Assembly (NCBI RefSeq): GCF_021397715.1
Contig: NZ_CP090207.1
Coordinates: 1,736,001 to 1,800,000 of the forward strand
Length of the DNA stretch: 64,000 nucleotides
Reading direction: 5' to 3'
Source: Pantoea agglomerans
GTDB taxonomy: Bacteria > Pseudomonadota > Gammaproteobacteria > Enterobacterales > Enterobacteriaceae
The translations under genes were made by a program, and so were the position numbers. Under the pieces are notes generated by a model. The model was not told the origin of the DNA, searched no databases, and saw only the letters and a program-made list of their open reading frames with translations. Below, in pieces: positions 26,609 through 36,120 of this stretch; position 1 is the stretch's first letter; every line of letters starts with the position of its first letter.

Positions 26609-27015
26609 TAAACGGCGTCCTGAATCAGGTTAGGTTGAACCACTTCTTTCCACGCGTCGGCGATGTTGCGCAGTAAGCCTTCGACTTCTTCGATAGCTTC
26701 TGCATCATTGTGCAGGTTGGCCTGCAACAGACGACGCGTCATGTAGTTGTAAAGACCCAGCAGGTTGTCTGCCAGCTCATCACCACTGTTTTCACTGAGG
26801 CCCTGTTTGAGGCCTCCTTCAATAATATTGATAGCTTTGGAAAGGGAATTACCTTTGCCTTCAATATTGCCATCCTGCATAAACAGGCGAGCGCGAATCA
26901 GCGCGCTGAGCGCGCCATCAAACAGCATAACCACCAGCTGGTGCTGGCTGGCGCTCATCACGGCGCTTTCCACGCCAATTTTTGCATAGGCTTTGGTGCC
27001 TGTAGCGCTGTACAT
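26608..27015 (-). CDS. fliS: FliS, flagellin export chaperone
   Basis: A 135-residue chaperone that binds the disordered C-terminus of FliC and prevents premature polymerisation. [20 protein letters not shown] matches the family start, and the core [20 protein letters not shown] is conserved. The ATG at 27015 is preferred over a GTG two codons upstream, as GGAG precedes it at proper spacing. Confidence 0.95.
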   Translation of the reverse strand: MYSATGTKAYAKIGVESAVMSASQHQLVVMLFDGALSALIRARLFMQDGNIEGKGNSLSKAINIIEGGLKQGLSENSGDELADNLLGLYNYMTRRLLQANLHNDAEAIEEVEGLLRNIADAWKEVVQPNLIQDAV

Positions 27016-27024
27016 GGTCACTCC

Positions 27025-28455
27025 TTACGATTTGGAACTGCTTGACGTCATGTTGTCAAACTGCTGAGTCAGGTAGCTACTGGTGCTGTTGAGTGAACTC
27101 ATCGTCACATCGAGCTGGGTAAATTGCGCCTTATAGCGGGCAATCAGGTTGTCGATGCGAGTGCTCATTTTGTTGTACTGATCGGTCAGGTTGTTGAGCG
27201 TCTTGCTCACGCCATCCTTCGCCGCCTGAATGATGCCGGTTGATGAGAGCCAGCCGGTCAGGTTAGTGGCGATTTTGGTGGTGATGCCGGTGGTTTTGCC
27301 GTCGCCGATCATCATCTCTTTAATGCCGTCAGGATCTTTATCTAAGGCGGTTTTCAGTACCGCCGAGTCCAGCTTCAGTGCACCGGTGGTCGGGTCAGAA
27401 GAGATACCAATCTGCGACAGGGTTTTATAGCTGGATGAGCTCGCGGCATTAGTCAGCAGACCTTTTAACTGCGTCTGTATAGTGCGCAGCGTACTGTCGC
27501 CCACCAGCGCGCCGTTGCTGGTATCCTGCGCCGTTGCACCCACATCAACAGCGGTATATTTGGTCAGGCTGTTGAACTGATCGAGCAGGGTATTGTACGC
27601 ATCAACAAAGGTAGAGAGCGCCGTCGTCACCTTGGTGGTGTCTTTAGCGACGTTCAGGGTCTGGCTGGTGGTGGTGGTGGTGTCTTTCAGATTAAGGGTG
27701 ATGCCCTCTAAGGCGTCGCTGATGGTGTTGCTGCTGCTGGTGATGGCAACATTATTCACCGTCAGTTGGGCATCCTGTGCCGCCACGCTCAGATCCATAG
27801 GATTGTCTGCATCGGTTTTAGTGGCATCAAAACCCACAACGTTTTGCAGCGTATCGTCTCCGGTCACGGTCACAGACGAGACCGCATATTTCTCACCGGT
27901 TTTCGCCGCCGTTAATGAGAGCCGATATTCACCGTCACCCGATTTAATGATGCTGGCGCTCACGCCGGCACCCGCTTTATTGATCGCGTCACGCATACCG
28001 GTCAGCGAGGTCTGATCACTGGTAAGCGTAATATCTTTACTGGTGCCGTCAGCCAGCTTGATAGAGAGCGTACGGCTGGCCGCTGAGCTGTCGCCCAGTA
28101 CGGCGGTGTTGCTGCTCTGCACGCCGGAGGTCAGGGTCTGTGCCTGCGCCAGCTTCGACACGCTAATGGTATAGCTGCCGGCAACGGCGCCGCTCGTGGT
28201 GGTGGCGCTGAAGGCGCTGCCGGTGCTGGTGGCCGTGGTGGAGCTAAACAGATCGGCGCTGTTCAGCGCGGTATTCGCGGTCTGAAAGGTCGTCAGTGCG
28301 CTGGAAAGCGTACCGTAAGCGCTGAGCTTAGCGGTATAGGCGCTCTGCTGCGCAGAGATAGGCTTCAATGTGGCTTTTTCTGCCGTTTGCAGACTGTCGA
28401 GAATATCACTTAATTGCAGACCTGAACCGACACCCAGGTTAGAGATACTAGCCAT
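27025..28455 (-). CDS. fliD: FliD (HAP2), filament cap
   Basis: A 476-residue filament cap protein (E. coli 468). The N-terminal ASISNLGVGSGLQLSDILDS and the C-terminal coiled coil LTDQYNKMSTRIDNLIARYK with the ending LDVTMSSLNSTSSYLTQQF are the conserved cap domains; the centre is variable and Thr/Ser-rich. The start at 28455 is chosen because it matches the family; the 36-residue upstream extension overlaps the sigma-28 promoter. Confidence 0.96.
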   Translation of the reverse strand: MASISNLGVGSGLQLSDILDSLQTAEKATLKPISAQQSAYTAKLSAYGTLSSALTTFQTANTALNSADLFSSTTATSTGSAFSATTTSGAVAGSYTISVSKLAQAQTLTSGVQSSNTAVLGDSSAASRTLSIKLADGTSKDITLTSDQTSLTGMRDAINKAGAGVSASIIKSGDGEYRLSLTAAKTGEKYAVSSVTVTGDDTLQNVVGFDATKTDADNPMDLSVAAQDAQLTVNNVAITSSSNTISDALEGITLNLKDTTTTTSQTLNVAKDTTKVTTALSTFVDAYNTLLDQFNSLTKYTAVDVGATAQDTSNGALVGDSTLRTIQTQLKGLLTNAASSSSYKTLSQIGISSDPTTGALKLDSAVLKTALDKDPDGIKEMMIGDGKTTGITTKIATNLTGWLSSTGIIQAAKDGVSKTLNNLTDQYNKMSTRIDNLIARYKAQFTQLDVTMSSLNSTSSYLTQQFDNMTSSSSKS

Positions 28456-28498
28456 GTTGTTTCCTTTATATGGTCGACACGGAGTTTGAATACCTGAG

Positions 28499-28525
28499 TT
28501 ATCGGCCTTGATTAACGAAAGTTTA
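28499..28525 (-). promoter_or_regulatory. Sigma-28 promoter of fliDST
   Basis: Minus strand TAAACTTT (28525-28518), exactly 11 nt, GCCGATAA (28506-28499). The -10 is perfect and the -35 has one mismatch from TAAAGTTT. It lies about 45 nt upstream of the fliD start. Confidence 0.9.
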
Positions 28526-28688
28526 AGGTTATTTGCCTTAGGGTAATGAGGTAAATAGGGCATATAGAGAAGGGTATTTCAACGACTAGAAAATTAATCA
28601 ATTAAGTCTAAAGAAGTGCGGCAGGGTGGCGATAATCAAAAGCGTGACAGGTTGAAGCAAAAAAATTCGCCTGGTACTAAAAAAATTC
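28526..28688. other. Centre of the fliD/fliC intergenic region
   Basis: This AT-rich stretch lies between the two divergent sigma-28 promoters; no gene is seen in the 337-bp gap between the start codons. Confidence 0.5.
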
Positions 28689-28715
28689 TAAAGGTTGTTT
28701 AACGGCAGACGATAA
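28689..28715 (+). promoter_or_regulatory. Sigma-28 promoter of fliC
   Basis: TAAAGGTT (28689-28696), 11 nt, GACGATAA (28708-28715): 7/8 and 7/8 matches to the FliA consensus with exact spacing. It would give an mRNA leader of about 70 nt. Confidence 0.92.
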
Positions 28716-28792
28716 CAACTTTGACGGCGCTGAAGCCGGCGGGTTGAAGCCCACACCTTAACCGAAAGACTTGATTAACAGGAAAATTTATC

Positions 28793-30289
28793 ATGGCCCA
28801 AGTCATTAATACCAACAGCCTCTCGCTGATCACTCAGAACAACATCAACAAGAACCAGTCAGCTCTGTCTACTTCTATCGAGCGTCTGTCTTCTGGTTTA
28901 CGTATCAACAGCGCAAAAGATGACGCTGCTGGTCAGGCGATTGCCAACCGTTTCACCTCTAACATTAACGGCCTGACTCAGGCTGCGCGTAACGCCAACG
29001 ACGGTATCTCTGCTGCGCAGACTACCGAAGGCGCACTGTCAGAAATCAACAACAATTTACAGCGCGTACGTGAACTGACCGTTCAGTCTCAAAACGGCAC
29101 CAACTCTGATTCAGACCTGTCTTCAATCCAGGACGAAATCAAATCACGTCTGGACGAGATTGACCGCGTTTCTCAACAAACCACATTCAACGGTGTAAAC
29201 GTCCTTGCTAAAGACGGCACCATGAAAATCCAGGTTGGCGCAAACGATGGTGAAACCATTTCAATCGATCTGAAAAAAATCGATTCTAAAACCTTAGGTT
29301 TGTCAGGTTTTAACGTAGATGGTGCTCAGAAAGTCACTGCGGGTGCACTGATTTCTGACTTTGGAGCTACTGGTACTAATAATTACTCCGTAGGCGCGAA
29401 TACTTTCAATGTCGACGTCAGTACTGCTCAAGTTACCAAAGGTGGAAACGCTCAATACATTGACTCTGCAACAGGTGCTTTTACTGACAATGCAACAACT
29501 GCAAACGTAGCTAAGTTAGGAACTGCTGATGCCACTGCCCTTGCCACTGCATTTGCAGGTAAAGCTGATGGTTCAACAGCCACTGTTAATGGAGTTAGCA
29601 TTACAGCGGTAGGTGCTGCCGATGCAAACGGTAACGGTAGCTTCAAAACCACTGTTGGCGGTAAAGATTATAGCTTCACTATCGCGAACAGCGCTGATAC
29701 TTCTGGCGGTAGTGCTACATTTAGTGGTCAGTCTATCTATACCGACGCTGCTAGTGGTCAGCTGACTACCGAGGCAACACTCACTAACGTTGCCGCCACA
29801 CAGAAAGACTTGGATCTGCAAGGCGCGACAAAAACAGGTAGCACTTTAAGTATCAATGGCAAGACTTATACAGCTAATGCTGCTGGTGACGAAGTAACAG
29901 CTGATTTCAGTGCTACGGCGACACCTGACATTCAAACTGTTTACTTAGGTAAAACTGCTGCAGGCAACTCAACGTTGATCAGCGCTGATGCAGCAAAATT
30001 ACAGCAGTCTACTAATGATCCATTGAAAGCATTAGATTCAGCTATCGCAACCGTTGATGAATTCCGTTCAAGCCTGGGTGCGATTCAGAACCGTCTGGAT
30101 TCAGCGGTCACTAACCTGAACAACACCACCACTAACCTGTCTGAAGCACAGTCTCGTATTCAGGATGCTGACTACGCAACTGAAGTTTCAAACATGTCTA
30201 AAGCGCAGATCATCCAGCAGGCGGGTAACTCAGTGTTGGCTAAAGCTAACCAGGTTCCACAGCAGGTTCTGTCTCTGCTGCAGGGCTAA
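28793..30289 (+). CDS. fliC: FliC, flagellin
   Basis: A 498-residue flagellin. The D0/D1 domains are intact: AQVINTNSLSLITQNNINKN at the start, the TLR5-recognised region around ERLSSGLRINSAKDDAAGQA, and NSVLAKANQVPQQVLSLLQG at the end. The central part (about residues 180-400, DNA 29330-29990) is Thr/Ala/Gly-rich, more AT-rich than the ends and with less regular codon use, as expected of the surface-exposed, recombining antigen domain. Class 3 gene with its own promoter and a strong terminator. A glycosyltransferase-family gene follows, so the filament may be glycosylated. Confidence 0.98.
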   Translation: MAQVINTNSLSLITQNNINKNQSALSTSIERLSSGLRINSAKDDAAGQAIANRFTSNINGLTQAARNANDGISAAQTTEGALSEINNNLQRVRELTVQSQNGTNSDSDLSSIQDEIKSRLDEIDRVSQQTTFNGVNVLAKDGTMKIQVGANDGETISIDLKKIDSKTLGLSGFNVDGAQKVTAGALISDFGATGTNNYSVGANTFNVDVSTAQVTKGGNAQYIDSATGAFTDNATTANVAKLGTADATALATAFAGKADGSTATVNGVSITAVGAADANGNGSFKTTVGGKDYSFTIANSADTSGGSATFSGQSIYTDAASGQLTTEATLTNVAATQKDLDLQGATKTGSTLSINGKTYTANAAGDEVTADFSATATPDIQTVYLGKTAAGNSTLISADAAKLQQSTNDPLKALDSAIATVDEFRSSLGAIQNRLDSAVTNLNNTTTNLSEAQSRIQDADYATEVSNMSKAQIIQQAGNSVLAKANQVPQQVLSLLQG

Positions 30290-30310
30290 TTGCCTCTACT
30301 CGGAACGTCA

Positions 30311-30335
30311 AACCCCGCTTCGGCGGGGTTTTTTT
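30311..30335 (+). terminator. fliC terminator
   Basis: AACCCCGC-TTCG-GCGGGGTT stem-loop followed by T5-7, 21 nt after the fliC stop codon. Confidence 0.95.
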
Positions 30336-30624
30336 ATGCCTGTCAGATTTATTTTTTGGCGTTAGCCGGTCTAAAACAAGTCATTATAAAAAGAATCTAA
30401 CCAGAGAAAAGCTAAGTCAGCGCTAAGCGTTCGTTACTTTTTTAGCCAGAGCGCGATGAGCCCTTTCTACAAAGCAGCATTGAGTAGTTAACAAAAAAAC
30501 TTTAACTCATGGTTATCACACGAGTGTGTAGTCAGTATCGCGCTTTTGATTTGAGTTTCTGACAAAGAAAAAGGTATCATTTCATTCATGGAAATATTTT
30601 GTTACCTGAGTGATATAAATCTAC
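30336..30624. other. fliC to glycosyltransferase intergenic region
   Basis: AT-rich sequence without an ORF of interest. A possible sigma-70 promoter (TTGAGT at 30551-30556, 18 nt, TATCAT at 30575-30580) would serve the next gene independently of fliC. No sigma-28 site was seen. Confidence 0.45.
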
Positions 30625-31404
30625 ATGCAAGCTTTCATTATCAATCTCGACTCTTCAACTGAACGCCGCGCAACGATTGCTGCGCAGTGTGAAACTGCAG
30701 GGATTACCTATCAGTTTATTCCTGCCGTAAATGGTAAGCAGCTGAGCCAAAAGGAAATTTCTCAGCATACCCGCTCGGTCAACTATGCGTTTAAACCGGG
30801 TGAAATAGGCTGTGCGTTGAGTCATCTGAAAATTTACCAAAAAATAGTTGATGAGAATATTGCGCAGGCATTGATTCTGGAAGACGACGCCTTATTAACC
30901 GAACAGTTACCTGAAGTCTTATCCAGCCCTGCAATGCAACTTCCTGTAGATAAGCCTGTGGTGGTGCTGTTATCGCAGGTTAATAAATTTGTTAATAAGG
31001 TTGTCGCGCCAATAACGCCAACCACCGGTCTTTATCCGGTATACAGTGCCACTACCTCTCATGCCTATGTGATTAATCTCGAAGCCGCCAGACGACTGCT
31101 GAAGCTGCTTTACCCGGTCTGGATGGCCGCTGATAAATGGTGTCTGTTCGAGGAGCATGGCGCATTCCGGTTATTGGCTGTCTATCCTGCGCCGGTGTTA
31201 CTGCATGACGTGGCGCAACATACCACCATTCAGCAGTTTGATGATGTTGACAATCACAACAGACAAAAACGGGCGATCTGGACCAGCATAATGGCGAAAC
31301 GGCCACTCAGCGCAAAAATCCGTCAGCGTTATCGCCGGGCGGTGGTACCGCTTCTGAACCCGATTGTTGATGTCAAAGCCGGGCTAAAAGAGTCGGGCCA
31401 GTAG
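30625..31404 (+). CDS. Glycosyltransferase family 25 protein
   Basis: A 259-residue GT25 enzyme of the LgtB/LOS galactosyltransferase type. Diagnostic motifs are INLDSSTERR (residues 6-15), GEIGCALSH (59-67) and LILEDDAL (83-90), the last being the metal/nucleotide-sugar EDD motif. GT25 enzymes transfer galactose or similar sugars to lipooligosaccharide; some are collagen-type hydroxylysine transferases. Its position directly behind fliC suggests flagellin modification, but a role in LPS is equally compatible. It has its own promoter-like sequence, so co-regulation with fliC is not shown. Confidence 0.88.
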   Translation: MQAFIINLDSSTERRATIAAQCETAGITYQFIPAVNGKQLSQKEISQHTRSVNYAFKPGEIGCALSHLKIYQKIVDENIAQALILEDDALLTEQLPEVLSSPAMQLPVDKPVVVLLSQVNKFVNKVVAPITPTTGLYPVYSATTSHAYVINLEAARRLLKLLYPVWMAADKWCLFEEHGAFRLLAVYPAPVLLHDVAQHTTIQQFDDVDNHNRQKRAIWTSIMAKRPLSAKIRQRYRRAVVPLLNPIVDVKAGLKESGQ

Positions 31405-31644
31405 CACACCCGGTATTCAAAGGTGCAGGCATAGCTTTCCAGCAGAATTAACCCCCCGCACCACGGGGTAGCCATGCCGGCACAGTTGCTGAGATCCCTG
31501 ACAGCAGAGCCGGCGCAATGTCAGGAAAAAAGACACTGCGCTGCGCTTATTCACCCCCCGGTTACAGTTCCCCTCCAGCCTGCCGATAACTCCTTGCAGA
31601 ACAACATCACTTTTGATCCATTTTCCTTATTTTGTGGAGTGTCT

Positions 31645-32613
31645 ATGCGCTTCAATTATGACTTGTTACCGGGTGAGCGGCTGACCTTTGAGGAGATCGC
31701 GCTGCGTTATGCCCAGCAGTACCCTGAGGAGAAGGAGCTGACGGCGCGCGCGCTGCTCAGCCCGTCGACCAGCTTTCGCACCCTGAAAATCCGTGCGGTG
31801 TTTGCGCAGGAAGAGAGCAACAGTCCGCTGGAGGATCTGCTGTTCATCGCCAACGATAATGAACGTAAAAATTATCTGCGCCGCTTTGAGCACTACCTGA
31901 AGCAGAATCTCTCCTTTCTCTATTTCCGGCGCAGCGAGAAAGAGAAACGCGACAATCTGTGGAAGGTGATGGGCAGCACTCAGGTGTTCGCGATGATCGA
32001 TCCCCATTCGGCTACCGCCCAGAACCTGATCAACAGTCGTGGCTACAAACTGGTGCTGATGTATCAGGATGAAGACGAGGCCTACTGGCAGCTATTTAAC
32101 CCGCAGGCGAATCCCTGCTTTCCGCAGTCGCGGCGCATCCAGTTCATCGTGGTGTTGAGCACGCCCCAGCATAAAGTCCCGGCGGCGGTGATGCCGGGGA
32201 CCGAAGTGGGGCGCCGGGTGAAAGCGCGGGTGCTACAGCGCGCCAGCCAGGCGGAGTTCAGCGCGGGGGTAAAAGCGCGTTACGGTGGCTGTGTGATGAC
32301 CGGAACCCGACTCACCGAACGGCACAACTGGCCGTGGGTGGAAGCGTGCCACATCGACACGCAGGAGAATGACGAAGGGGTGCTGGCGGATAACAGTATC
32401 GATAACGGTTTATTTTTGCGCAGCGATCTACAACGACTGTTTATCAATCGGCTGATCAGCATCGATGGTGAATCGGGGCAGATTCAGGTGCATCCGGGTG
32501 ACGAGGCGCAGGAAAACATCAGCCCTTATTATCAGGAACTTGATGGTCGCGTCTGCACCCTGTGGTCGGCAGTTCCTCCCGCCACCCGCCAGCGGCTGCG
32601 GGCGCGACGCTAG
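31645..32613 (+). CDS. HNH-endonuclease-like protein with altered active site
   Basis: A 322-residue protein. The C-terminal HNH_2-type domain reads FSAGVKARYGGCVMTGTRLT, then WVEACHIDTQ (H236), DNGLFLRSDL (N254) and DLQRLF at 261-266. In active HNH proteins of this type the last motif is DLHRLFD; here the metal-binding His is Gln263 and the following Asp is Ile267, so catalysis is doubtful. The N-terminal 190 residues are unlike known nucleases I can recall. It sits between fliC/GT25 and fliA, an odd place for a nuclease. The start at 31645 follows GTGGAGTGT; the frame is open 57 codons upstream but that part is not protein-like. Confidence 0.72.
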   Translation: MRFNYDLLPGERLTFEEIALRYAQQYPEEKELTARALLSPSTSFRTLKIRAVFAQEESNSPLEDLLFIANDNERKNYLRRFEHYLKQNLSFLYFRRSEKEKRDNLWKVMGSTQVFAMIDPHSATAQNLINSRGYKLVLMYQDEDEAYWQLFNPQANPCFPQSRRIQFIVVLSTPQHKVPAAVMPGTEVGRRVKARVLQRASQAEFSAGVKARYGGCVMTGTRLTERHNWPWVEACHIDTQENDEGVLADNSIDNGLFLRSDLQRLFINRLISIDGESGQIQVHPGDEAQENISPYYQELDGRVCTLWSAVPPATRQRLRARR

Positions 32614-32703
32614 TCCACATCAGGGGCAGACGGATTTGCCCCTGCAGATAACAAAAATGAAATAACCTCGTTTTACCCCGCCTATTCCCCCAATCAATAA
32701 CCC

Positions 32704-32730
32704 TACAGAATTGGATAATCATGCCGATAA
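32704..32730 (+). promoter_or_regulatory. Sigma-28 promoter of fliAZ
   Basis: TACAGAAT (32704-32711), 11 nt, GCCGATAA (32723-32730). The -10 is perfect and the -35 matches 5/8. FliA autoregulation from such a promoter is known in E. coli. Confidence 0.8.
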
Positions 32731-32754
32731 CTTCATTAACGCAGGGTAGTCAAC

Positions 32755-33477
32755 GTGAACGATCTCTATACCGCCGAAGGCGTGATGGACAAGCATTCGC
32801 TCTGGCAGCGCTACGTCCCGCTGGTGCGCCATGAAGCGCTGCGCCTGCAGGTGCGTCTGCCAGCCAGCGTTGAGCTGGACGATTTGCTGCAAGCGGGAGG
32901 TATTGGCCTGTTAAATGCCGTGGAGCGCTACGACGCGCTACAGGGTACGGCCTTTACCACCTATGCCGTGCAGCGTATCCGTGGCGCAATGCTGGATGAG
33001 CTTCGCAGCCGGGACTGGGCTCCACGCAGCGTGCGTCGAAACGCGCGCGAGGTGGCCGGAGCAATGCATAAGGTGGAACAGGCGCTGGGTCGTGCTGCCT
33101 CCGAGCAGGAAGTCGCTGAGCAGTTGAATGTTTCAATGGAGGAGTACCGGCAGATCCTGCTGGACACCAACAACAGTCAGCTCTTCTCCTACGATGAGTA
33201 TCGGGAAGAACATGGCGACAGTGCGGAGCTGGTGACGGAAGGGCATGAAGAGGCCAATCCGCTTCATCAGTTGATGGAAGGGAGTCTGCGTGAGCGCGTC
33301 ATTGAAGCGATCGAAGCGTTACCCGATCGTGAAAAGATGGTGCTGACACTGTACTACCAGGAAGAACTGAACCTGAAAGAGATTGGCGCGGTACTTGATG
33401 TGGGGGAATCCCGTGTCAGCCAGCTGCACAGTCAGGCGATTAAACGCCTGCGGGCCCGACTTACGGGAGCGCGCTAG
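32755..33477 (+). CDS. fliA: FliA, sigma-28
   Basis: A 240-residue flagellar sigma factor (E. coli 239) starting with GTG as in E. coli. The first 90 residues (YTAEGVMDKHSLWQRYVPLV, then region 2 around FTTYAVQRIRGAMLDELRSR) are nearly identical to E. coli FliA, and region 4 ends LKEIGAVLDVGESRVSQLHS. It directs late flagellar genes and is held by FlgM until hook completion. It is followed by fliZ 50 nt away. Confidence 0.98.
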   Translation: MNDLYTAEGVMDKHSLWQRYVPLVRHEALRLQVRLPASVELDDLLQAGGIGLLNAVERYDALQGTAFTTYAVQRIRGAMLDELRSRDWAPRSVRRNAREVAGAMHKVEQALGRAASEQEVAEQLNVSMEEYRQILLDTNNSQLFSYDEYREEHGDSAELVTEGHEEANPLHQLMEGSLRERVIEAIEALPDREKMVLTLYYQEELNLKEIGAVLDVGESRVSQLHSQAIKRLRARLTGAR

Positions 33478-33527
33478 CAGTATCAGTTCCTGGCGATTCA
33501 AAAATATAAGAAACCGGGGACTCAGCA

Positions 33528-34031
33528 ATGGGAGCCAAGACCAAGGCCAGACCGTTAAGTCGTTATCTTAAAGACTATAAACACAGCCAGAGCAACTGTT
33601 CACACTGTGGCAAGGTATTAGATCGTATGGCGCTCGTTTTTCGCGGCCAGATCATCAATAAAGAGGCCATCGCTCGGATGGACCAGATGATTGATGAGCC
33701 ACTGTGGCTGAAACTTCAGCCAGAACTGACTGCGCTCTGTCGCTTTTGCAGCGATATTTTTTGCAATACCCATCCTAATTACTTCGACATTATGGCGTTC
33801 AAACAGTACCTGTTCGAACAGACAGAGATGAGCCCCAGCACCATTCGTGAATACGTGGTGCGGCTGCGTCGGCTTGACGACATGCTGAAGGCAAAAAATT
33901 TCCCGGCCGATCGGCTACAGGGCAATAGCTGGCATCAATGTCTGGAAAGCGACCTGCCGGATGCGGGCAATAACAATTACCGTATTGCTCTGCGCAAATA
34001 CGATCAGTTTTTAGGGTGGCAACAGGGCTAG
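33528..34031 (+). CDS. fliZ: FliZ, regulator of motility and sigma-S genes
   Basis: A 167-residue protein. RPLSRYLKDYKHSQSNCSHC and FEQTEMSPSTIREYVVRLRR (the core-binding-like DNA-binding helix) match E. coli FliZ, which binds DNA at sigma-S-type -10 sequences and represses sigma-S genes while promoting flagellar expression. The C-terminus is about 16 residues shorter than in E. coli (183), lacking the Ser-rich tail. It is in operon with fliA. Confidence 0.95.
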   Translation: MGAKTKARPLSRYLKDYKHSQSNCSHCGKVLDRMALVFRGQIINKEAIARMDQMIDEPLWLKLQPELTALCRFCSDIFCNTHPNYFDIMAFKQYLFEQTEMSPSTIREYVVRLRRLDDMLKAKNFPADRLQGNSWHQCLESDLPDAGNNNYRIALRKYDQFLGWQQG

Positions 34032-34221
34032 ATCCCTGCTGCACACCCATTGCTCCCCCAGCGCACCGCCGGTGCGTTCCTGCCATTTTTAATCTGAAAA
34101 AAATGGCGGGGCGGGGGAGCACGCCTGTCACCGCATCTCACGCCACCTGAATCAGAGTGATCCTTTTCGCATCTTCTGCAACACTGTAAGGATAATTTCC
34201 AATGCCCGAATGGAGGCAGCA

Positions 34222-35208
34222 TTGTCTTTACATCTGTTACACCAGTTTCCCCGGCTTGAGCTGCTGGGCGCACCGACGCCGTTAGAGCACCTGCCGCGAC
34301 TCTCCGACTATCTGGGCCGCGATATTTTCATTAAGCGCGACGATGTCACGCCCGTGGCGATGGGCGGCAACAAGCTGCGTAAGCTGGAATTTCTGGCGGC
34401 CGATGCGCTGCGCGAAGGCGCGGATGTGCTGCTGACCGCTGGCGCGATTCAGTCCAACCATGTGCGGCAGACCGCTGCCGTTGCAGCCCGTCTTGGCCTG
34501 AAATGCGTTGCACTGCTGGAAAATCCGATTGGTACCCATGCTGAAAACTACCTGAGCAACGGTAACCGGCTGCTGCTGGAACTGATGGACGCGGAAGTGA
34601 TCATGGTCGATGCGCTGCACAACCCTGCGGAACAGCTGGCTGAGCAGGCTGCGCGGCTTGAAGCCCAGGGATTCCGCCCTTACATCGTGCCGGTCGGCGG
34701 CTCCAATGCGCTGGGTGCGCTAGGCTATGTGGAGTGCGCGCAGGAAATTGCCCATCAGAGCGAAGGCGTGGTTGATTTCGCCGCCGTGGTGGTCGCTTCA
34801 GGCAGTGCCGGCACCCATGCCGGACTGGCGGTGGGTCTGGAGCATCTGTTGCCGGAGACCGAGCTGGTGGGCGTCACCGTTTCACGCCAGACTGAGGCGC
34901 AGTTACCGCTGGTTGAGCGGCTGCGTCAGTCGCTGGCGGAGACGCTGGAAGTGCAGGCTAAGGCGCCGATTACCCTGTGGGATGACTACTTTGCGCCGCG
35001 CTACGGCGAGCCAAACGACGAAGGCATGGCGGCGGTGAAACTGCTGGCACGGCTGGAAGGTATTCTGCTGGACCCGGTCTACACCGGTAAAGCGATGGCG
35101 GGCCTGCTGGACGGCATCAGTCAGAACCGTTTCCGTCGTGAAGGGCCACTGCTGTTTATTCATACTGGCGGTGCGCCGGCGTTATTTGCTTATCATCCTT
35201 CGGTCTGA
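34222..35208 (+). CDS. dcyD: DcyD, D-cysteine desulfhydrase
   Basis: A 328-residue PLP enzyme, the same length as in E. coli, that cleaves D-cysteine to pyruvate, sulfide and ammonia. The PLP lysine lies in [20 protein letters not shown], and [19 protein letters not shown] follows. The start is a TTG at 34222: GGAGG lies 5 nt before it, and the encoded [12 protein letters not shown] aligns with the E. coli N-terminus. An in-frame ATG at 34210 overlaps that ribosome site and is not used. Placed between fliZ and tcyJ, whereas in E. coli dcyD follows tcyJ. Confidence 0.95.
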   Translation: MSLHLLHQFPRLELLGAPTPLEHLPRLSDYLGRDIFIKRDDVTPVAMGGNKLRKLEFLAADALREGADVLLTAGAIQSNHVRQTAAVAARLGLKCVALLENPIGTHAENYLSNGNRLLLELMDAEVIMVDALHNPAEQLAEQAARLEAQGFRPYIVPVGGSNALGALGYVECAQEIAHQSEGVVDFAAVVVASGSAGTHAGLAVGLEHLLPETELVGVTVSRQTEAQLPLVERLRQSLAETLEVQAKAPITLWDDYFAPRYGEPNDEGMAAVKLLARLEGILLDPVYTGKAMAGLLDGISQNRFRREGPLLFIHTGGAPALFAYHPSV

Positions 35209-35319
35209 GACAAGCAAAAAAAACAGTTTATAATCTTGCCGTTATCACGACAGACCGGCAGCGGGATCGCAGCGTTGCCGTTATAAACTACACACAACAC
35301 AATCAATAATGGGGTGAAT

Positions 35320-36120
35320 ATGACCTTTTCTCTTGTACGTCGCCAGTTGGTGATGGGCGTCATGGCCGTGGCGCTGGTCGCGGGCGTCAACGTTAAAACT
35401 TTCGCAGCGGAAAACCTGCTGAATAAAATTAAAGAGCGCGGCACGCTGCTGGTGGGTCTGGAAGGCACTTATCCACCGTTCAGCTTCCAGGATGAAAAGG
35501 GCAAGCTGACCGGTTTTGAAGCGGAGTTCGCGCAACAACTGGCGCAGCATATGGGCGTTAAGGCCAGTCTGAAACCGACCAAATGGGACGGTATGCTGGC
35601 CTCGCTGGATGCGAAGCGCATTGATGTGGTGATCAACCAGGTCACCATCTCTGATGAGCGCAAGAAGAAGTATGACTTCTCTACGCCATACACCATCTCC
35701 GGCATTCAGGCGCTGACCATGAAAGCCAACGCGGGCACCATCACCAAACCTGCTGACCTGGCCGGTAAAAAGGTGGGCGTCGGTCTGGGCACCAACTACG
35801 AGCAGTGGCTGCGTGAAAACGTGAAAGGCGTGGATGTGCGTACCTATGATGATGACCCGACGAAATATCAGGATCTGCGCTCAGGCCGTCTGAACGCCAT
35901 TCTGGTTGACCGCCTGGCCGCGCTGGATCTGGTGAAGAAAACCGGCGATACCATGGCCGTTGCGGGTGATGCGTTCTCTCGTCAGGAATCGGGCGTTGCG
36001 GTTCGTAAAGGCAACGACGACCTGCTGAAAGCGATCGACCAGGCTATCGCTGAGATGCAGAAAGATGGCTCGCTGAGCAAGCTGTCTCAGAAATGGTTTG
36101 GCGCGGACGTGACGAAATAA
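35320..36120 (+). CDS. tcyJ: TcyJ (FliY), cystine-binding protein
   Basis: A 266-residue periplasmic binding protein, the E. coli length, with a signal peptide ending TFAAEN. Domain motifs EGTYPPFSFQDEKGKLTGFE and VVINQVTISDERKKKYDFST are those of family 3 solute receptors. It delivers L-cystine and related ligands to TcyLN. The ATG at 35320 is preferred to a GTG two codons upstream by spacing to GGGG. Confidence 0.95.
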   Translation: MTFSLVRRQLVMGVMAVALVAGVNVKTFAAENLLNKIKERGTLLVGLEGTYPPFSFQDEKGKLTGFEAEFAQQLAQHMGVKASLKPTKWDGMLASLDAKRIDVVINQVTISDERKKKYDFSTPYTISGIQALTMKANAGTITKPADLAGKKVGVGLGTNYEQWLRENVKGVDVRTYDDDPTKYQDLRSGRLNAILVDRLAALDLVKKTGDTMAVAGDAFSRQESGVAVRKGNDDLLKAIDQAIAEMQKDGSLSKLSQKWFGADVTK

